The notes below the pieces were generated by a model. That model saw only the letters and a program-made list of their open reading frames with translations, made no database searches and was not told the DNA's origin. The position numbers and the translations under genes were made by a program. From Qipengyuania huizhouensis (GTDB taxonomy: Bacteria > Pseudomonadota > Alphaproteobacteria > Sphingomonadales > Sphingomonadaceae), in NCBI RefSeq assembly GCF_019711635.1, contig NZ_JAIGNT010000003.1, positions 1 through 64,000 on the forward strand: a stretch of 64,000 nucleotides of DNA, written 5' to 3'. Below are positions 55,353-64,000 of this stretch, one piece after another; position 1 is the first letter of the stretch; each line of letters starts with the position of its first letter.

Positions 55353-56146
55353 ACCTGCTCACAATCGAAACTGCCGCTCACATTACCACCCTTACGCTCA
55401 ACCGGCCGGACACGATGAACCCGCTCGGCGCCGCGGGCGATGGCGATGCCTTTGCTTCAGCCAGCGATGCGATCAATGCGGACATGGATGTACGTTGCGT
55501 GATCCTGACCGGCGCCGGACGTGCCTTCAGCGCTGGAGGGGACATCAAGGCGATGAAAGAGAAATCCGGCGCTTTCGGCGGCACCGCGCCGGAGGTCGCC
55601 GATGGCTATCGCAACAACATCCACAAGATCCTGCGTGCGCTCTATTCGCTGCGGGTACCTCTGATTGCAGCAGTCAACGGACCGGCGATCGGGCTGGGGT
55701 GCGACCTTGCCTGCCTTGCCGACATGCGGATCGCAGGAGAGAAGGCGAAGTTCGGGGTGACTTTCCTCAAGCTCGGTATCATCCCGGGTGATGGCGGCAC
55801 CTGGATACTGCCGCGCATCATCGGCGAAGCGCGCGCGGCAGAGCTTTTCTACACCGGAGAGGTGATCGATGCCCGAACGGCGCTCGACTGGGGACTGGTC
55901 AGCCGAGTGGTCGGGCAAGGCGCTTTGATGGACGAAGCACGCGCGCTGGCCGCCAGGGTCGCGGCGATGCCGCCGCATGCACTCAGGCAAGCCAAAAACC
56001 TCATGCGGCAAGGACGTTCGGTGAGTTATGATGCCGCACTGGAGATGGCGGCCAATGCGCAGGCGCTGATGCACTCGACGCAGGATCATATGGAAGGCGT
56101 CGACGCTCTCCTCGAAAAGCGCGCGCCCAGCTTCACGGGCAACTGA
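55349..56146 (+). CDS. enoyl-CoA hydratase/isomerase family protein
   Basis: 265 residues, crotonase fold: LTGAGRAFSAGGDIKAMKE (oxyanion loop), VNGPAIGLGCDLACLADMRI, and FGVTFLKLGIIPGDGGTWIL. The catalytic acid position in GIIPGDGGTW is Asp where many hydratases have Glu, so hydratase activity should not be assumed. Probably acyl-CoA degradation. Confidence 0.9.
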   Translation: MNLLTIETAAHITTLTLNRPDTMNPLGAAGDGDAFASASDAINADMDVRCVILTGAGRAFSAGGDIKAMKEKSGAFGGTAPEVADGYRNNIHKILRALYSLRVPLIAAVNGPAIGLGCDLACLADMRIAGEKAKFGVTFLKLGIIPGDGGTWILPRIIGEARAAELFYTGEVIDARTALDWGLVSRVVGQGALMDEARALAARVAAMPPHALRQAKNLMRQGRSVSYDAALEMAANAQALMHSTQDHMEGVDALLEKRAPSFTGN

Positions 56147-56147
56147 C

Positions 56148-56822
56148 CTAGCCTATCCAGCGCCAGATCCCGGCTGGAATGCCTCCTGCAGCAATGTGCC
56201 ACCATGTTATACCTAGCCAGACGGCAATCGCCGCGAGCCATAAGACCGGGCCCGCGCCCGGCAGTTTGGACCACCTTGGCCAGTAACCGGTCTTTGCCTC
56301 CCAGCCTTCCCATGCCGCGCCCATCAGGGCTTTCTTCTTGCGGTCCTGCATGTGCGCGCCGACCAGCGCCAGCACGAGTATGGCAAGAGCGACGATATTG
56401 GTGCGCCAGCTCCACCAGAGCACTATGTGCGATATAGCCCAGAGCGCGAACCCCCACATCATCGGGTGGCGGGTCACGGCGAATACGCCAGAGGGATCGC
56501 GCTGCGCCAGCTTCTCCGCGCCAGGAGCCGGGAGCGCGGGATTGCCTCTCAGCGAGCCCAGAAAGAGCACCAGTGCGGGCAGCGTCAGCACGGTGGAAAT
56601 GGCCCAGCCTGTCTCGCCCGTACCGCCCAGCCCTCCGGCAGGAGCGGCGACGAAGGCGAAATACATCCAGACCATGCAGGCCGCCGCAACCACGCTGTAG
56701 AGCAGGCTGAACCCCGCAGGCCCGAGGGCCTTTACCAGCGGCGCGCGAAACGGATGCGACAGGGCGAAATGCGTACCGACGAAAGCGATCGAGGCAGCAA
56801 GAAGCGAGGTAAGCGGTTCCAT
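56148..56822 (-). CDS. NnrU-family membrane protein
   Basis: 224 residues, about six membrane segments. NnrU pattern: FVGTHFALSHPFRAPLV, VTRHPMMWGFALWAISH and GAAWEGWEAKTGYWP. NnrU was found next to nitric oxide reduction genes in Rhodobacter; it is related to isoprenylcysteine methyltransferase-like proteins. No nor genes are near, so the role here is unclear. Confidence 0.9.
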   Translation of the reverse strand: MEPLTSLLAASIAFVGTHFALSHPFRAPLVKALGPAGFSLLYSVVAAACMVWMYFAFVAAPAGGLGGTGETGWAISTVLTLPALVLFLGSLRGNPALPAPGAEKLAQRDPSGVFAVTRHPMMWGFALWAISHIVLWWSWRTNIVALAILVLALVGAHMQDRKKKALMGAAWEGWEAKTGYWPRWSKLPGAGPVLWLAAIAVWLGITWWHIAAGGIPAGIWRWIG

Positions 56823-56873
56823 GAAAGCCCTCCCATCGGTTCAGGCTATCACGCCCCAGCTTTCAGGCAAGCT

Positions 56874-57368
56874 CTACTCTGACGGATCGATAGCCAGAAG
56901 CTTCACTTTGAAAAGCAGAGTTGCACCTCCCGGAATCGGCCCCTTGCCCTTCGGGCCATAGGCAAGGTCGGCAGGCGCGGCGATCTCGATCGTATCGCCC
57001 ACGCCCATTTGCGGTATCGCCATTTGCCATGCCTTTATCAGTCGGCCCAGCGGGAAGGTCGCGGGCTCCCCGCGGTCGAAACTTGAATCGAAGGTCTCGC
57101 CATTGATGAAGGTGCCCGCATAATGCACGGTCACCGTGTCAGAGACCGTCGGACGCTCTGCCTCCCCGGCATATTCAAGATAGCGCCAGCGTAGTCCGCC
57201 ATCCATGTAACGCCAGCCGTCTTCGGCCCTGAGACCAGAGACATAGGCTTGCTGCGCGCTCATCCATGCAAGATCCTGCGACCGATCGGGCGCCTCCTGC
57301 TGCGCAATCGCAGCATGGAAGCCAACCGCTACGAAGGCCGCGCCGAGCGCAATCAACATTGAACGCAT
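56874..57368 (-). CDS. exported FKBP-type peptidyl-prolyl isomerase
   Basis: 164 residues. Signal peptide to about residue 22 (AAIAQ). FKBP core at 70-162: VTVHYAGTFINGETFDSSFD, FPLGRLIKAWQMAIPQM and AYGPKGKGPIPGGATLLFKV, all of the usual active-site pattern. It probably assists periplasmic folding. It ends 15 bases upstream of the amidohydrolase stop codon region and reads the same way. Confidence 0.92.
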   Translation of the reverse strand: MRSMLIALGAAFVAVGFHAAIAQQEAPDRSQDLAWMSAQQAYVSGLRAEDGWRYMDGGLRWRYLEYAGEAERPTVSDTVTVHYAGTFINGETFDSSFDRGEPATFPLGRLIKAWQMAIPQMGVGDTIEIAAPADLAYGPKGKGPIPGGATLLFKVKLLAIDPSE

Positions 57369-57382
57369 GTTCGGGTCCGTCC

Positions 57383-58756
57383 TTACCAGTCGTAGCCTTC
57401 CGGCAGGGCGCTCTCGTCGATGTCGCGATAGCGGTCGCGCAGGCGGCTCTGGTGATTGTCCAGCGGCTGCCTGATCCCATCGATATAAACAGCCGTCGGC
57501 ATGGAGCCGACCTCGAGAGGATCACCATCCCAGACTACAAGGTCACCCATCGCGCCTGCCGAAAGCGTACCGGCGCGCCCCGCCATACCGCTGATCTCTG
57601 CCGGAACGGAAGATATGGCAGCAAAAGCCTGCCCCCAGCTGAGACCCGCGGCCCCCGGTACCCGGCTGAGAGCAACGAGATTGCCGGCATACTGGTTGAG
57701 GTTGCGCGGGTTCTCCATCGCGGAAGCATTGATCGCGACCTTCACTCCTGCCTGGACCATACGGCCGATGTTGGATTGCGTCGCGGCCAGCTCCTCGAAA
57801 CTCTTAGGCAGGTCGTCGAGCCCGTCGGCGATAACCGGCACCCCTGCCGAGGCGATGTCCTGCGCCGCAAGCCAGCCTTCGCTAGCCCCGACCAGTACCA
57901 TGTCCAGGCGCGGAAATTCGCGTTTCAGGGCCAGGGTGCTGCGGATATCCGAAGCGCGCTCCACCATGACGTAGAGCCGCTGCTCCCCGCGCACGACAGG
58001 AACCAAAGCGGCTGCATCGAACCGGGTGAGCAGCACGTCGTCGCCGCGCTCGGCATCTTCGCCCGACAGGCGCGGATCGACTGGCAGATCGTCACCCGTG
58101 GTGCTCGCCGCAGGTCGCGAGGCGCGGCCCGGGATGCTCGCGTCCTCGCCGAACTGGCTCGCTTCGCGCAGTGCATTGCGGAACAAGGCATGGGCGGAAG
58201 CCCGGCTCCCACCGGAGAGGCGCGCGCCGCCTTCGCCCAGTGCCACGACCTGGAATGCGCGCGGTGTTACGACGGGGTCGGCGTCCGCTCCGAGGTCGAT
58301 AATGGCGCCCTGACCGCCGAAGATCGAACTCGATGGCAAGGTAACGCTCGCCGCTCTGGTCACGCCGGCCGCGCGGTGGATGGCAATATGCTGCGAGTTC
58401 GGATTGACGATCGGCGCCACGTCGAGAGCGGCGCTGAAGGGTGAATTGCCTGCGCGGGTGTCGTTCGATTCACTGACCGCACCGACATCCCAGAGGCCAA
58501 GCGAGGTGACAGTCGCGAACAGGCCAGGGGTGACCCATGTACCCGTGCCATCGACGGTATCGATCCCTGCGGGCACGACGACGCCGGTCCCTGCTGCGAC
58601 GATCCTTCCGCCACGTACGACCACCGTAGCTCCCTCAATGGGTTCGGAACCGTCACCTGTGGCCACAGTGGCATTGGTAATGGCGACGTCCTGGGCCGAA
58701 ACGGACGAGGCGGCGAGGGCGAGCGCGCTGGCCGCGAGTGCGAGAAGGCGCTTCAT
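57383..58756 (-). CDS. exported amidohydrolase-like protein without metal ligands
   Basis: 457 residues. Signal peptide to about 22 (SSVSAQ). Overall an amidohydrolase: N-terminal strand AGTGVVVPAGIDTVDGTGTW, VTPGLFATV, late MGDLVVWDGDPLEVG. But the HxH after PGL is replaced (FATVTSLGLWDVG), the His before the ADI helix is Glu (VMVERASDI) and the later His is Gly (LVGASEGW). Zinc binding looks lost. Its start overlaps the stop of the intact paralogue next to it. Probably a non-catalytic partner. Confidence 0.85.
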   Translation of the reverse strand: MKRLLALAASALALAASSVSAQDVAITNATVATGDGSEPIEGATVVVRGGRIVAAGTGVVVPAGIDTVDGTGTWVTPGLFATVTSLGLWDVGAVSESNDTRAGNSPFSAALDVAPIVNPNSQHIAIHRAAGVTRAASVTLPSSSIFGGQGAIIDLGADADPVVTPRAFQVVALGEGGARLSGGSRASAHALFRNALREASQFGEDASIPGRASRPAASTTGDDLPVDPRLSGEDAERGDDVLLTRFDAAALVPVVRGEQRLYVMVERASDIRSTLALKREFPRLDMVLVGASEGWLAAQDIASAGVPVIADGLDDLPKSFEELAATQSNIGRMVQAGVKVAINASAMENPRNLNQYAGNLVALSRVPGAAGLSWGQAFAAISSVPAEISGMAGRAGTLSAGAMGDLVVWDGDPLEVGSMPTAVYIDGIRQPLDNHQSRLRDRYRDIDESALPEGYDW

Positions 58757-60129
58757 TTCACATCTCCTTCGCCCGGCTGGCCGAGCTCGAAATCGCTTAC
58801 CGGTCGGCGTTTGCGATCCATCGCATCGAACAGGAGCGCACCGTCGATCCAGACCTTTTCGGGCCGCGAATAAACGCTCAGCGGATCGCCATTCCATAGC
58901 ACGATGTCGGCCATCTTGCCCGGCTCGAGGCTGCCGGTCATCTTATCGATTCCCATTGCCTTGGCTGCGTTGAGGGTAAACCAGCCGACCACTTCCGCAT
59001 CGGGAATGTCGATGCCGACCCGGCGTCCCGCCGCCTGTGCCTTGGCGGCTTCCTGGTTGAGACGCTGGATGCCATTCGCATCGTCGGAGTGGATGACCAC
59101 ACAGGCCCCTTCGCGCTGCAGGTAGGCGGCATTCTCGAGGATGCCGTCATAGGCTTCCATCTTGAACCCATACCAGTCTGCCCAGATCGCGCTGCACACA
59201 TCATTTTCGCGCAGCAGATCGCCGATCTTGTAAGCTTCGACGGCATGGTGGAAGGCGGTGACCTTGTAGCCCATCTCCTTGCCCATATCGATCACCAGCG
59301 CCATTTCGTCAGCGCGGTAGCAGTGATTGTGGATGAGGATATCACCATCGAGGACGCCTTTGAGCGTTTCCTTGCCAATGTCGCGTTTCTCGCCGTCATA
59401 GGCCTGCGCATCGAGCCACATCTGCCGGTTGACCGCGAAATTTCCCATTCGGGTAGAGGGCGCGCGGCCCCTGCCGCCATAGACTCGCTTGGGGTTCTCG
59501 CCGCAGGCCATCTTCATGCCGTAGGGCGCGCCGGGGAACTTCATCCCCTGCACCGTGCGTGACGACACGTTTTTGAGTGTTACCGAACGTCCGCCGGTAA
59601 GGTTCGCCGAGCCGGGGAGGATTTGCAGCGAGGTGACGCCGCCATTGGCTAGCGCGCGGGTAAAGCCGGGGTCCTGCGGCCAGACCGAATGTTCCGCCCA
59701 GACTTCGGGCGTGGTCGGGCTGGTCGCTTCATTGCCGTCCGAATGCGCCTCGACGCTGGGGGTGGGATAATCACCGAGGTGCGAGTGGATGTCGATCACG
59801 CCCGGCGTCACGAACTTGCCGCCCGCATCGATCCGGTCGTAGCCGTCGGTGGGGAGCGAAGCATCGCCGATCGCCACCACTTCGCCATCGCGAAACAGGA
59901 CCGTGCCGTTGTCGATCCGTCCCCCTGCGCCATCATAGACAGTCGCGCCGACCAGTGCGGTCGGGCGCCCCGGATAGCGCTGGTAAGTGCTGGCATAGGG
60001 TGCGCGGCCGTCTTCGCCCTTGGGCGCGGTCCAGTCGGCATCCGATGCCGAGGCGCGGTCCGTGTCGGAGCCGGTCGTGGCGCAGGCGGCGAGGCTCGCA
60101 GCAAGCGCGAGCGGAACAAGTCTTTTCAT
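58753..60129 (-). CDS. amidohydrolase lipoprotein with intact metal site
   Basis: 458 residues. Signal peptide with lipobox LAAC (Cys16). Metal ligands present: HSH in TPGVIDIHSHLGDY, His in ILIHNHCYRADEM, His in KVTAFHHAVEA and Asp in VVIHSDDANG. C-terminal SLEPGKMADIVLWNGDPLS is typical. Related to imidazolonepropionase/dipeptidase-type hydrolases; substrate unknown. It is upstream of, and coupled by ATGA to, the degenerate paralogue, and a POT transporter lies behind it. Confidence 0.9.
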   Translation of the reverse strand: MKRLVPLALAASLAACATTGSDTDRASASDADWTAPKGEDGRAPYASTYQRYPGRPTALVGATVYDGAGGRIDNGTVLFRDGEVVAIGDASLPTDGYDRIDAGGKFVTPGVIDIHSHLGDYPTPSVEAHSDGNEATSPTTPEVWAEHSVWPQDPGFTRALANGGVTSLQILPGSANLTGGRSVTLKNVSSRTVQGMKFPGAPYGMKMACGENPKRVYGGRGRAPSTRMGNFAVNRQMWLDAQAYDGEKRDIGKETLKGVLDGDILIHNHCYRADEMALVIDMGKEMGYKVTAFHHAVEAYKIGDLLRENDVCSAIWADWYGFKMEAYDGILENAAYLQREGACVVIHSDDANGIQRLNQEAAKAQAAGRRVGIDIPDAEVVGWFTLNAAKAMGIDKMTGSLEPGKMADIVLWNGDPLSVYSRPEKVWIDGALLFDAMDRKRRPVSDFELGQPGEGDVK

Positions 60130-60148
60130 GCAATCCCCCAATCGAGAA

Positions 60149-60176
60149 CGGGCCGGAGCATTGCTGCCCCGGCCCG
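60149..60176 (-). terminator. hairpin after POT transporter gene
   Basis: CGGGCCGG (60149-60156) pairs with CCGGCCCG (60169-60176), loop 12. No good T run follows on the minus strand, so termination may be partial and the amidohydrolases may be read through from the transporter. Confidence 0.5.
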
Positions 60177-60234
60177 TACCGTCAATGGACATTGGTCGAG
60201 GAAAATCGCCTTTCGGACGATACCCCTCTTCTAC

Positions 60235-61881
60235 TCAGGTGCGCGTCGTCGGGTGGACGCCGGCTTCCTGCGCTTCGAGACCGGCCTCGGCCTGACCTTC
60301 CAGATTGTCGTCGCGGATCGTGTCGAGATGCATCAGCTTCTTGATCAGCGGGCTGACGACCATCACGGCGACGCCGATACCGACTGCGTACCAGCCGACC
60401 GTGCTGTAAACACCGAGCACGACTTCCTTGCCGGATTCTTCCCCGACACCTTCCGCGCCTGTGGCGGAAGCGATCAGACCGGCAGCGAAGTTACCTGCGG
60501 CCGAGGCGAAGAACCACGTGCCCATTATGAGCGAAGCCATATGGGTCGGACTCAGGCGGTTCATGGCCGAAAGTCCGACGGGCGACAGGCACAGCTCACC
60601 AGTGGTGTGCAGCAGATAGATGAGGAAGATGAAAATGACCGGCGTGGGCACATTCACTCCGGCGCTTTCTGACCCCCAGACGAGGACGAGGAAGCCAAGA
60701 CCCACCTGAATCACGGCTAGGCCGAACTTCAGCGGAGTGCTGGGCTCCTTACCCTTGCGTGCCAACCCCTGCCACAACATCGCGAATATCGGAGCCAGCA
60801 GCACGATATAGATCGCGTTGATCGACTGGAACATAGATGCATTCACGCCCTGCGTGTCGACATGACGATCGGTGAACAGGTTGAGCGACGAGCCCGCCTG
60901 CTCGAACAATGCCCAGAACACGATCGAAGTCAGGATGAGGAACATCGCGGCAAAGATGCGGTCCCGCTCTTCGCTGGGGAGCTTCGTGACAGCGGTGAAC
61001 AGCACGAAGAGGACCAGACCACCACCGAAGATGCCCAGCACCACACCGACAAGTTCCTGATACTGGATCGCGGCCCAGCAGAGCGCAACCATGGCAAGAC
61101 CGGCGCCGTAGATGGCCCATTCCTTGCCACCCTTGATCTTCGCCGGATCCTTGGGCTCGCCCTTGCCGAGAAGCAGGGGTTTGCCGATCACGAAGAACAC
61201 GAGGCCGAGCAGCATGCCGAAACCGGCAAGGCCGAAGCCGTACTGCCAGCCATAGGTCTGACCGAGATAGCCGCAGATGATCGATGCGGTCGCCGCGCCG
61301 ACGTTAATGCCCATGTAGAAGATGGTGTAGGCCGGATCGCGGCGCACGTCGGTGCGCGAATAAAGCTGGCCGACGATCACCGAGATGTTCGCCTTCAGGA
61401 AGCCCGAACCCACGATGATGAGGGCAAGCGCGAGCCAGAAGACGTTGATGATGGGATCGGCTTGGCCGCCGCTGCCTTCGAAGGCCATGAAGAAGTGGCC
61501 AAATGTCAGGAGTATTGCGCCAAACAGTACGGCTTTGCGCTGCCCGATATACTGGTCGGCAAGATAGCCGCCCACCACGGGAGTGATGTAAACTAGAGCA
61601 GTGTAGGCACCGTAGATGATCGATGCTTCGCTATCCGAGAACAGCCAGTGCTGTACGAGGTAAAAAATAAGCAGGGCGCGCATGCCGTAGTAGGAAAAGC
61701 GCTCCCACATTTCGGCCATGAACAAGAGAAACAACCCCTTGGGGTGTCCAATAACCTCTTCCTGCGGGCGCGTGATAAGCACCGTGCCGCCAATAAGAAA
61801 TGCTGCAAGTGCGACCACTGCAACTCTGAAAGTCCACATTTCGAACGCTGAGTCGAATGTGAAGAACATGCCTTCGACCAT
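60235..61881 (-). CDS. POT/PTR-family proton-dependent oligopeptide transporter
   Basis: 548 residues, about 14 hydrophobic segments. POT signature: FMAEMWERFSYYGMRALLIFY (ExxERFxYY) and the second motif KANISVIVGQLY, GINVGAATASIICGYLGQ. It imports di- and tripeptides with protons. Together with the downstream amidohydrolases and FKBP it may serve peptide use. The stretch from 61882 to 62095 has no gene. Confidence 0.94.
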   Translation of the reverse strand: MVEGMFFTFDSAFEMWTFRVAVVALAAFLIGGTVLITRPQEEVIGHPKGLFLLFMAEMWERFSYYGMRALLIFYLVQHWLFSDSEASIIYGAYTALVYITPVVGGYLADQYIGQRKAVLFGAILLTFGHFFMAFEGSGGQADPIINVFWLALALIIVGSGFLKANISVIVGQLYSRTDVRRDPAYTIFYMGINVGAATASIICGYLGQTYGWQYGFGLAGFGMLLGLVFFVIGKPLLLGKGEPKDPAKIKGGKEWAIYGAGLAMVALCWAAIQYQELVGVVLGIFGGGLVLFVLFTAVTKLPSEERDRIFAAMFLILTSIVFWALFEQAGSSLNLFTDRHVDTQGVNASMFQSINAIYIVLLAPIFAMLWQGLARKGKEPSTPLKFGLAVIQVGLGFLVLVWGSESAGVNVPTPVIFIFLIYLLHTTGELCLSPVGLSAMNRLSPTHMASLIMGTWFFASAAGNFAAGLIASATGAEGVGEESGKEVVLGVYSTVGWYAVGIGVAVMVVSPLIKKLMHLDTIRDDNLEGQAEAGLEAQEAGVHPTTRT

Positions 61882-62095
61882 AAGATTCCGGTGTCCCTCT
61901 GATATTATCCGGAAGGCCGCGCTGTTGCGCTGCTGCTCCCCTCGAAGGCGGGCACACTAGCGTCTCATGCGCTCATGTGAAGCATTAGTTACACTCGCGA
62001 CCACATTGTAGCGATAGCATCTGTAAGGCCCGGGAACCTTGCGCGCAGCGCTGTATTATGGCACTGACGCACTATATGTTGTCCGGGAATTCTCA

Positions 62096-62437
62096 ATGAG
62101 CAACCAGTCCAAACCGGTTTATCTCAAGCTGCGCGATATGATCGCCGCCGCGATCATCGACGGCCGCTACAAGGAAGGCGAAATGCTCCCGTCGGTACGG
62201 GCGCTGGCTGCCGAACAAGGGGCCAATCCGCTGACGGTTGCCAAGGCTTACCAGCAGTTCCAGAACGACGGGCTGGTCGAAGTCCAGCGCGGGGTCGGCA
62301 TGTATGTCGCGAAAGGCGCCGCGTCGGAGTTGCGGCAAAGCGAACGCAAGGCGTTTCTCTCCGAAGAATGGCCCGAAATCCGCGAAAGGATGGAGCGCCT
62401 GGGAATCAACCCCGCCGAGCTTATTGCCGAAATCTAG
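62096..62437 (+). CDS. YtrA-type GntR regulator
   Basis: 113 residues from the ATG at 62096. GntR winged helix: PVYLKLRDMIAAAIIDGRYK, MLPSVRALAAEQGANPLTVAKAYQQFQNDGLVEVQ. It has only a short tail of about 40 residues, as in YtrA proteins, which often control nearby ABC exporters. No such exporter is near here, so the target is unknown. Confidence 0.9.
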   Translation: MSNQSKPVYLKLRDMIAAAIIDGRYKEGEMLPSVRALAAEQGANPLTVAKAYQQFQNDGLVEVQRGVGMYVAKGAASELRQSERKAFLSEEWPEIRERMERLGINPAELIAEI

Positions 62438-62596
62438 ATCTTCGGACTGTCCTGTGGCAGACTCAGACATTACGCATCTTGCGGAAATGGCGAACTTCTG
62501 CCAGTCAACGTGACCAGGGGCGTGCATACAACCGATCGGCAGGTCGGCTTGAACTAACGATGCGATCGCACATCAGCGATCCGGAGAGAGCGCAAA

Positions 62597-62878
62597 ATGA
62601 TCCGATCCGAACTTCTTGCTGCAATCGCGGAAGGCAATCCCGAACTGCGTGCCGAAGAGGTGGAGCAAGTCGTCGATATCTTCTTCGAAGAAATTTCGGA
62701 ACGACTTTCGGAAGGCGGACGTGTGGAATTGCGCGGTTTCGGTGCCTTTTCCGTTCGCGACCGCCAAGCCCGCCAAGGTCGCAATCCCCGAACCGGCGAA
62801 TTGGTGGACGTGCCGGCAAAGCGCGTGCCCTATTTCAAGCCGGGCAAGGAAATACGCGAGCGTCTGAACGAAAATTGA
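62597..62878 (+). CDS. ihfB: integration host factor beta subunit
   Basis: 93 residues of the HU/IHF fold: [76 protein letters not shown] fits IhfB. With IhfA it bends DNA at promoters and recombination sites. It is 159 bases after the GntR gene and probably separate. Confidence 0.94.
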   Translation: MIRSELLAAIAEGNPELRAEEVEQVVDIFFEEISERLSEGGRVELRGFGAFSVRDRQARQGRNPRTGELVDVPAKRVPYFKPGKEIRERLNEN

Positions 62879-62948
62879 TCGTGCATGGCGATGCGCTTCG
62901 CGATTGCGGCTTATCAATCAATTGACTAGGCACGCCGCTGGCCGGACA

Positions 62949-63030
62949 GCGGGTGTGGCGGAATGGTAGACGCCGGGGACTTAAAATCCCCTGAGCTTTG
63001 CTCGTGTGGGTTCGAGTCCCACCACCCGCA
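62949..63030 (+). tRNA. tRNA-Leu, anticodon TAA
   Basis: Class II tRNA of 82 bases. The acceptor stem GCGGGTG pairs with CACCCGC, discriminator A at 63030. The anticodon stem GGGGA/TCCCC carries loop CTTAAAA with TAA at 62982-62984, reading UUA. A long variable arm (GAGCTTTGCTC) precedes the TGTGGGTTCGAGTCCCACC T-arm. The bases after the discriminator are CCG, so the 3' CCA is not fully encoded and must be added after transcription. No integrase or duplicated 3' end is seen. Confidence 0.97.
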
Positions 63031-63086
63031 CCGGTTCCAGGAAGGGCCGAAAATGCTCTCTTCGGGCCTGTCCTGAATCGAGCAGT

Positions 63087-63115
63087 GGCCGGACTGCCCA
63101 CAGGGCAATCCGGCC
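63087..63115 (-). terminator. long hairpin between tRNA-Leu and 63137 gene
   Basis: GGCCGGACTGCCC (63087-63099) and GGGCAATCCGGCC (63103-63115) form a 13-base stem with one C-A mismatch on the plus strand, which becomes a G-U pair on the minus strand. It fits a terminator or mRNA stabiliser for the minus-strand gene; no T run follows. Confidence 0.5.
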
Positions 63116-63136
63116 GTATTCAAGTTTGTTTTCTGA

Positions 63137-63934
63137 TTATTCGCCAGTATCGTTGCTGGCGCGGGCATCATTCGCTGTGGAACCGTCGACCCCGCCTGCT
63201 ACCAGCGCATTTCCGCTGACAGCGAGGTTGCCGGCCGAAATCGTGGCCAGGCCATCACGGGTTTGGACCACCAATTCACGGATTTCGCCCGCTCGTGTCG
63301 CGACAATATCGCGCACGGTGCCCAGCTGCTCACCCGAGGGGAGCAAGACCGGCATGCCGGAGGTAACGCCGAAGGCGCCTTCACCTTCCGCAGAACCGCT
63401 ACCGGCGACAGCAAGCATGGAATTGCTGATCGAACCGGCACCCGAGGCGGAGCCTCCGGCCGATCCGGTCGCGTTGCTCGTCAAACCGCGTGTCTTTGAA
63501 ACGCTGTCGCGAACCTGTCCTACTGACTCTTGGGCTACGCCACGCACGGCATCCGTGCCGATCAGGCTGGCATTGGCGCTGCCGGAACCCGAAGCGCGGC
63601 CCGATCCGGTCGCGTTGCCGCCAGCGGAGCCGGTCGGGGTCTCGATAAGCTGGTTGGTCGTGCTGTCTAGGCCCGCGTCGAGCGAGCGGTCGACCGATAC
63701 ATCGCCCGATCGCCGGTCGACCTTTTGATCCCCGCGAGTGGCAGCATCGCCGCGCACGGTGCTTCTTGTGGCCGAACGCATTGTGTCGGTCGAGCCGCGA
63801 AGGGTCGAGTTAACGGTACCGTTGAGTGAACCGCTTACGCCGCCCAGAGCGCCACCACCACCTCCGAGAAGCTGGGCGTGGGCGGGGGCTGCAAAGATTG
63901 CGAAAGCCGAAGCTGCAAGCATAAGATGTTTCAT
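63137..63934 (-). CDS. exported Gly/Ser/Ala-rich protein with PRC-barrel-like end
   Basis: 265 residues from the ATG at 63934. Signal peptide to about residue 20 (APAHAQ), then 150 residues of low-complexity Gly/Ser/Ala/Thr with charged runs (LLGGGGGALGGVSGSLNG; GSAGGNATGSGRASGSGS). The last 75 residues have strand pattern GMPVLLPSGEQLGTVRDIVA like a PRC-barrel unit, similar in style to the protein at 37118. Probably a secreted or periplasmic surface protein; function unknown. Confidence 0.75.
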   Translation of the reverse strand: MKHLMLAASAFAIFAAPAHAQLLGGGGGALGGVSGSLNGTVNSTLRGSTDTMRSATRSTVRGDAATRGDQKVDRRSGDVSVDRSLDAGLDSTTNQLIETPTGSAGGNATGSGRASGSGSANASLIGTDAVRGVAQESVGQVRDSVSKTRGLTSNATGSAGGSASGAGSISNSMLAVAGSGSAEGEGAFGVTSGMPVLLPSGEQLGTVRDIVATRAGEIRELVVQTRDGLATISAGNLAVSGNALVAGGVDGSTANDARASNDTGE

Positions 63935-64000
63935 GGTCGTTTCCTTTCTGCTTGCGGATGCTGAAATCGGGAGCATTGCATCCGCTCGAAAGGAAAACGG

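Noticed and set aside
62949-63030. tRNA-Leu as an integration site for a mobile element
   Set aside because: No integrase gene, no repeat of the tRNA 3' end and ordinary neighbours on both sides.

Overview
The window reads as chromosomal backbone of a GC-rich alphaproteobacterium of the Sphingomonadales, most like Erythrobacteraceae (Erythrobacter/Qipengyuania relatives). This rests on recognising the proteins (UPF0262, DUF3667, NnrU, ExoD, alphaproteobacterial L34/L36/IHF-beta, NodT-type outer-membrane factor, CsoR-linked CopAB), not on a database search. Coding density is very high, many genes overlap by 1 or 4 bases (ATGA, GTGA, TGATG), and no gene-free stretch exceeds about 300 bases. I see no rRNA, CRISPR array, prophage or complete insertion sequence. 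The one element that looks mobile is a 390-bp GIY-YIG nuclease cassette bracketed by 29-base inverted repeats at 544-933.

Layout. 1-1100: a small unknown gene and the GIY-YIG cassette. 1070-3485: arsenic operon arsR-arsI-arsC-acr3 behind a visible ArsR-type operator. 3520-6809 (minus): the rpmH-rnpA-yidD-yidC-engB block for ribosome, RNase P and membrane-protein insertion. 7031-17145: comM, a lipoprotein hydrolase, an HxlR regulator with neighbours, rpmJ, an M14 peptidase, and the run UPF0262 - degenerate GH25 - cdd - LD-carboxypeptidase. 17284-24058: dnaB, a phospholipase D-type synthase, rpoZ, a DUF3667 membrane protein and ftsH. 24140-29107: TetR regulator facing a DevCAB-like ABC exporter plus its outer-membrane factor. 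29169-32872 (minus): exoD and a fatty-acid/acyl-CoA set (AMACR, aldehyde dehydrogenase, MaoC). 33038-36961: moaA, moeA and an MFS transporter with an extended N-terminus.

37118-43973 holds small envelope proteins and then a copper-response island: DUF305 protein, glutaredoxin-MauE fusion, DUF411 protein and csoR on one side, and copA-copB on the other, with a CsoR-type operator overlapping the copA promoter. 44215-46148 pairs a DAG-kinase-like lipid kinase with a protein resembling Tam41-type CDP-DAG synthases. 46928-54531 carries rpe, a heparinase II/III-like protein, purH, a 39-residue membrane peptide coupled to msrA, a Zur/Fur regulator and dxs. 54555-64000 carries an alpha/beta hydrolase with an enoyl-CoA hydratase, NnrU, an FKBP isomerase, two tandem amidohydrolases (one without metal ligands), a POT peptide transporter, a GntR regulator, ihfB, tRNA-Leu(TAA) and a Gly/Ser/Ala-rich secreted protein.

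No single large unknown system is obvious. The observations most worth follow-up are the repeat-bracketed GIY-YIG cassette, the lipid kinase/Tam41-like pair, two proteins that keep a catalytic fold but have lost its active site, the copper-linked thiol-redox fusion, and the msrA-coupled micropeptide.
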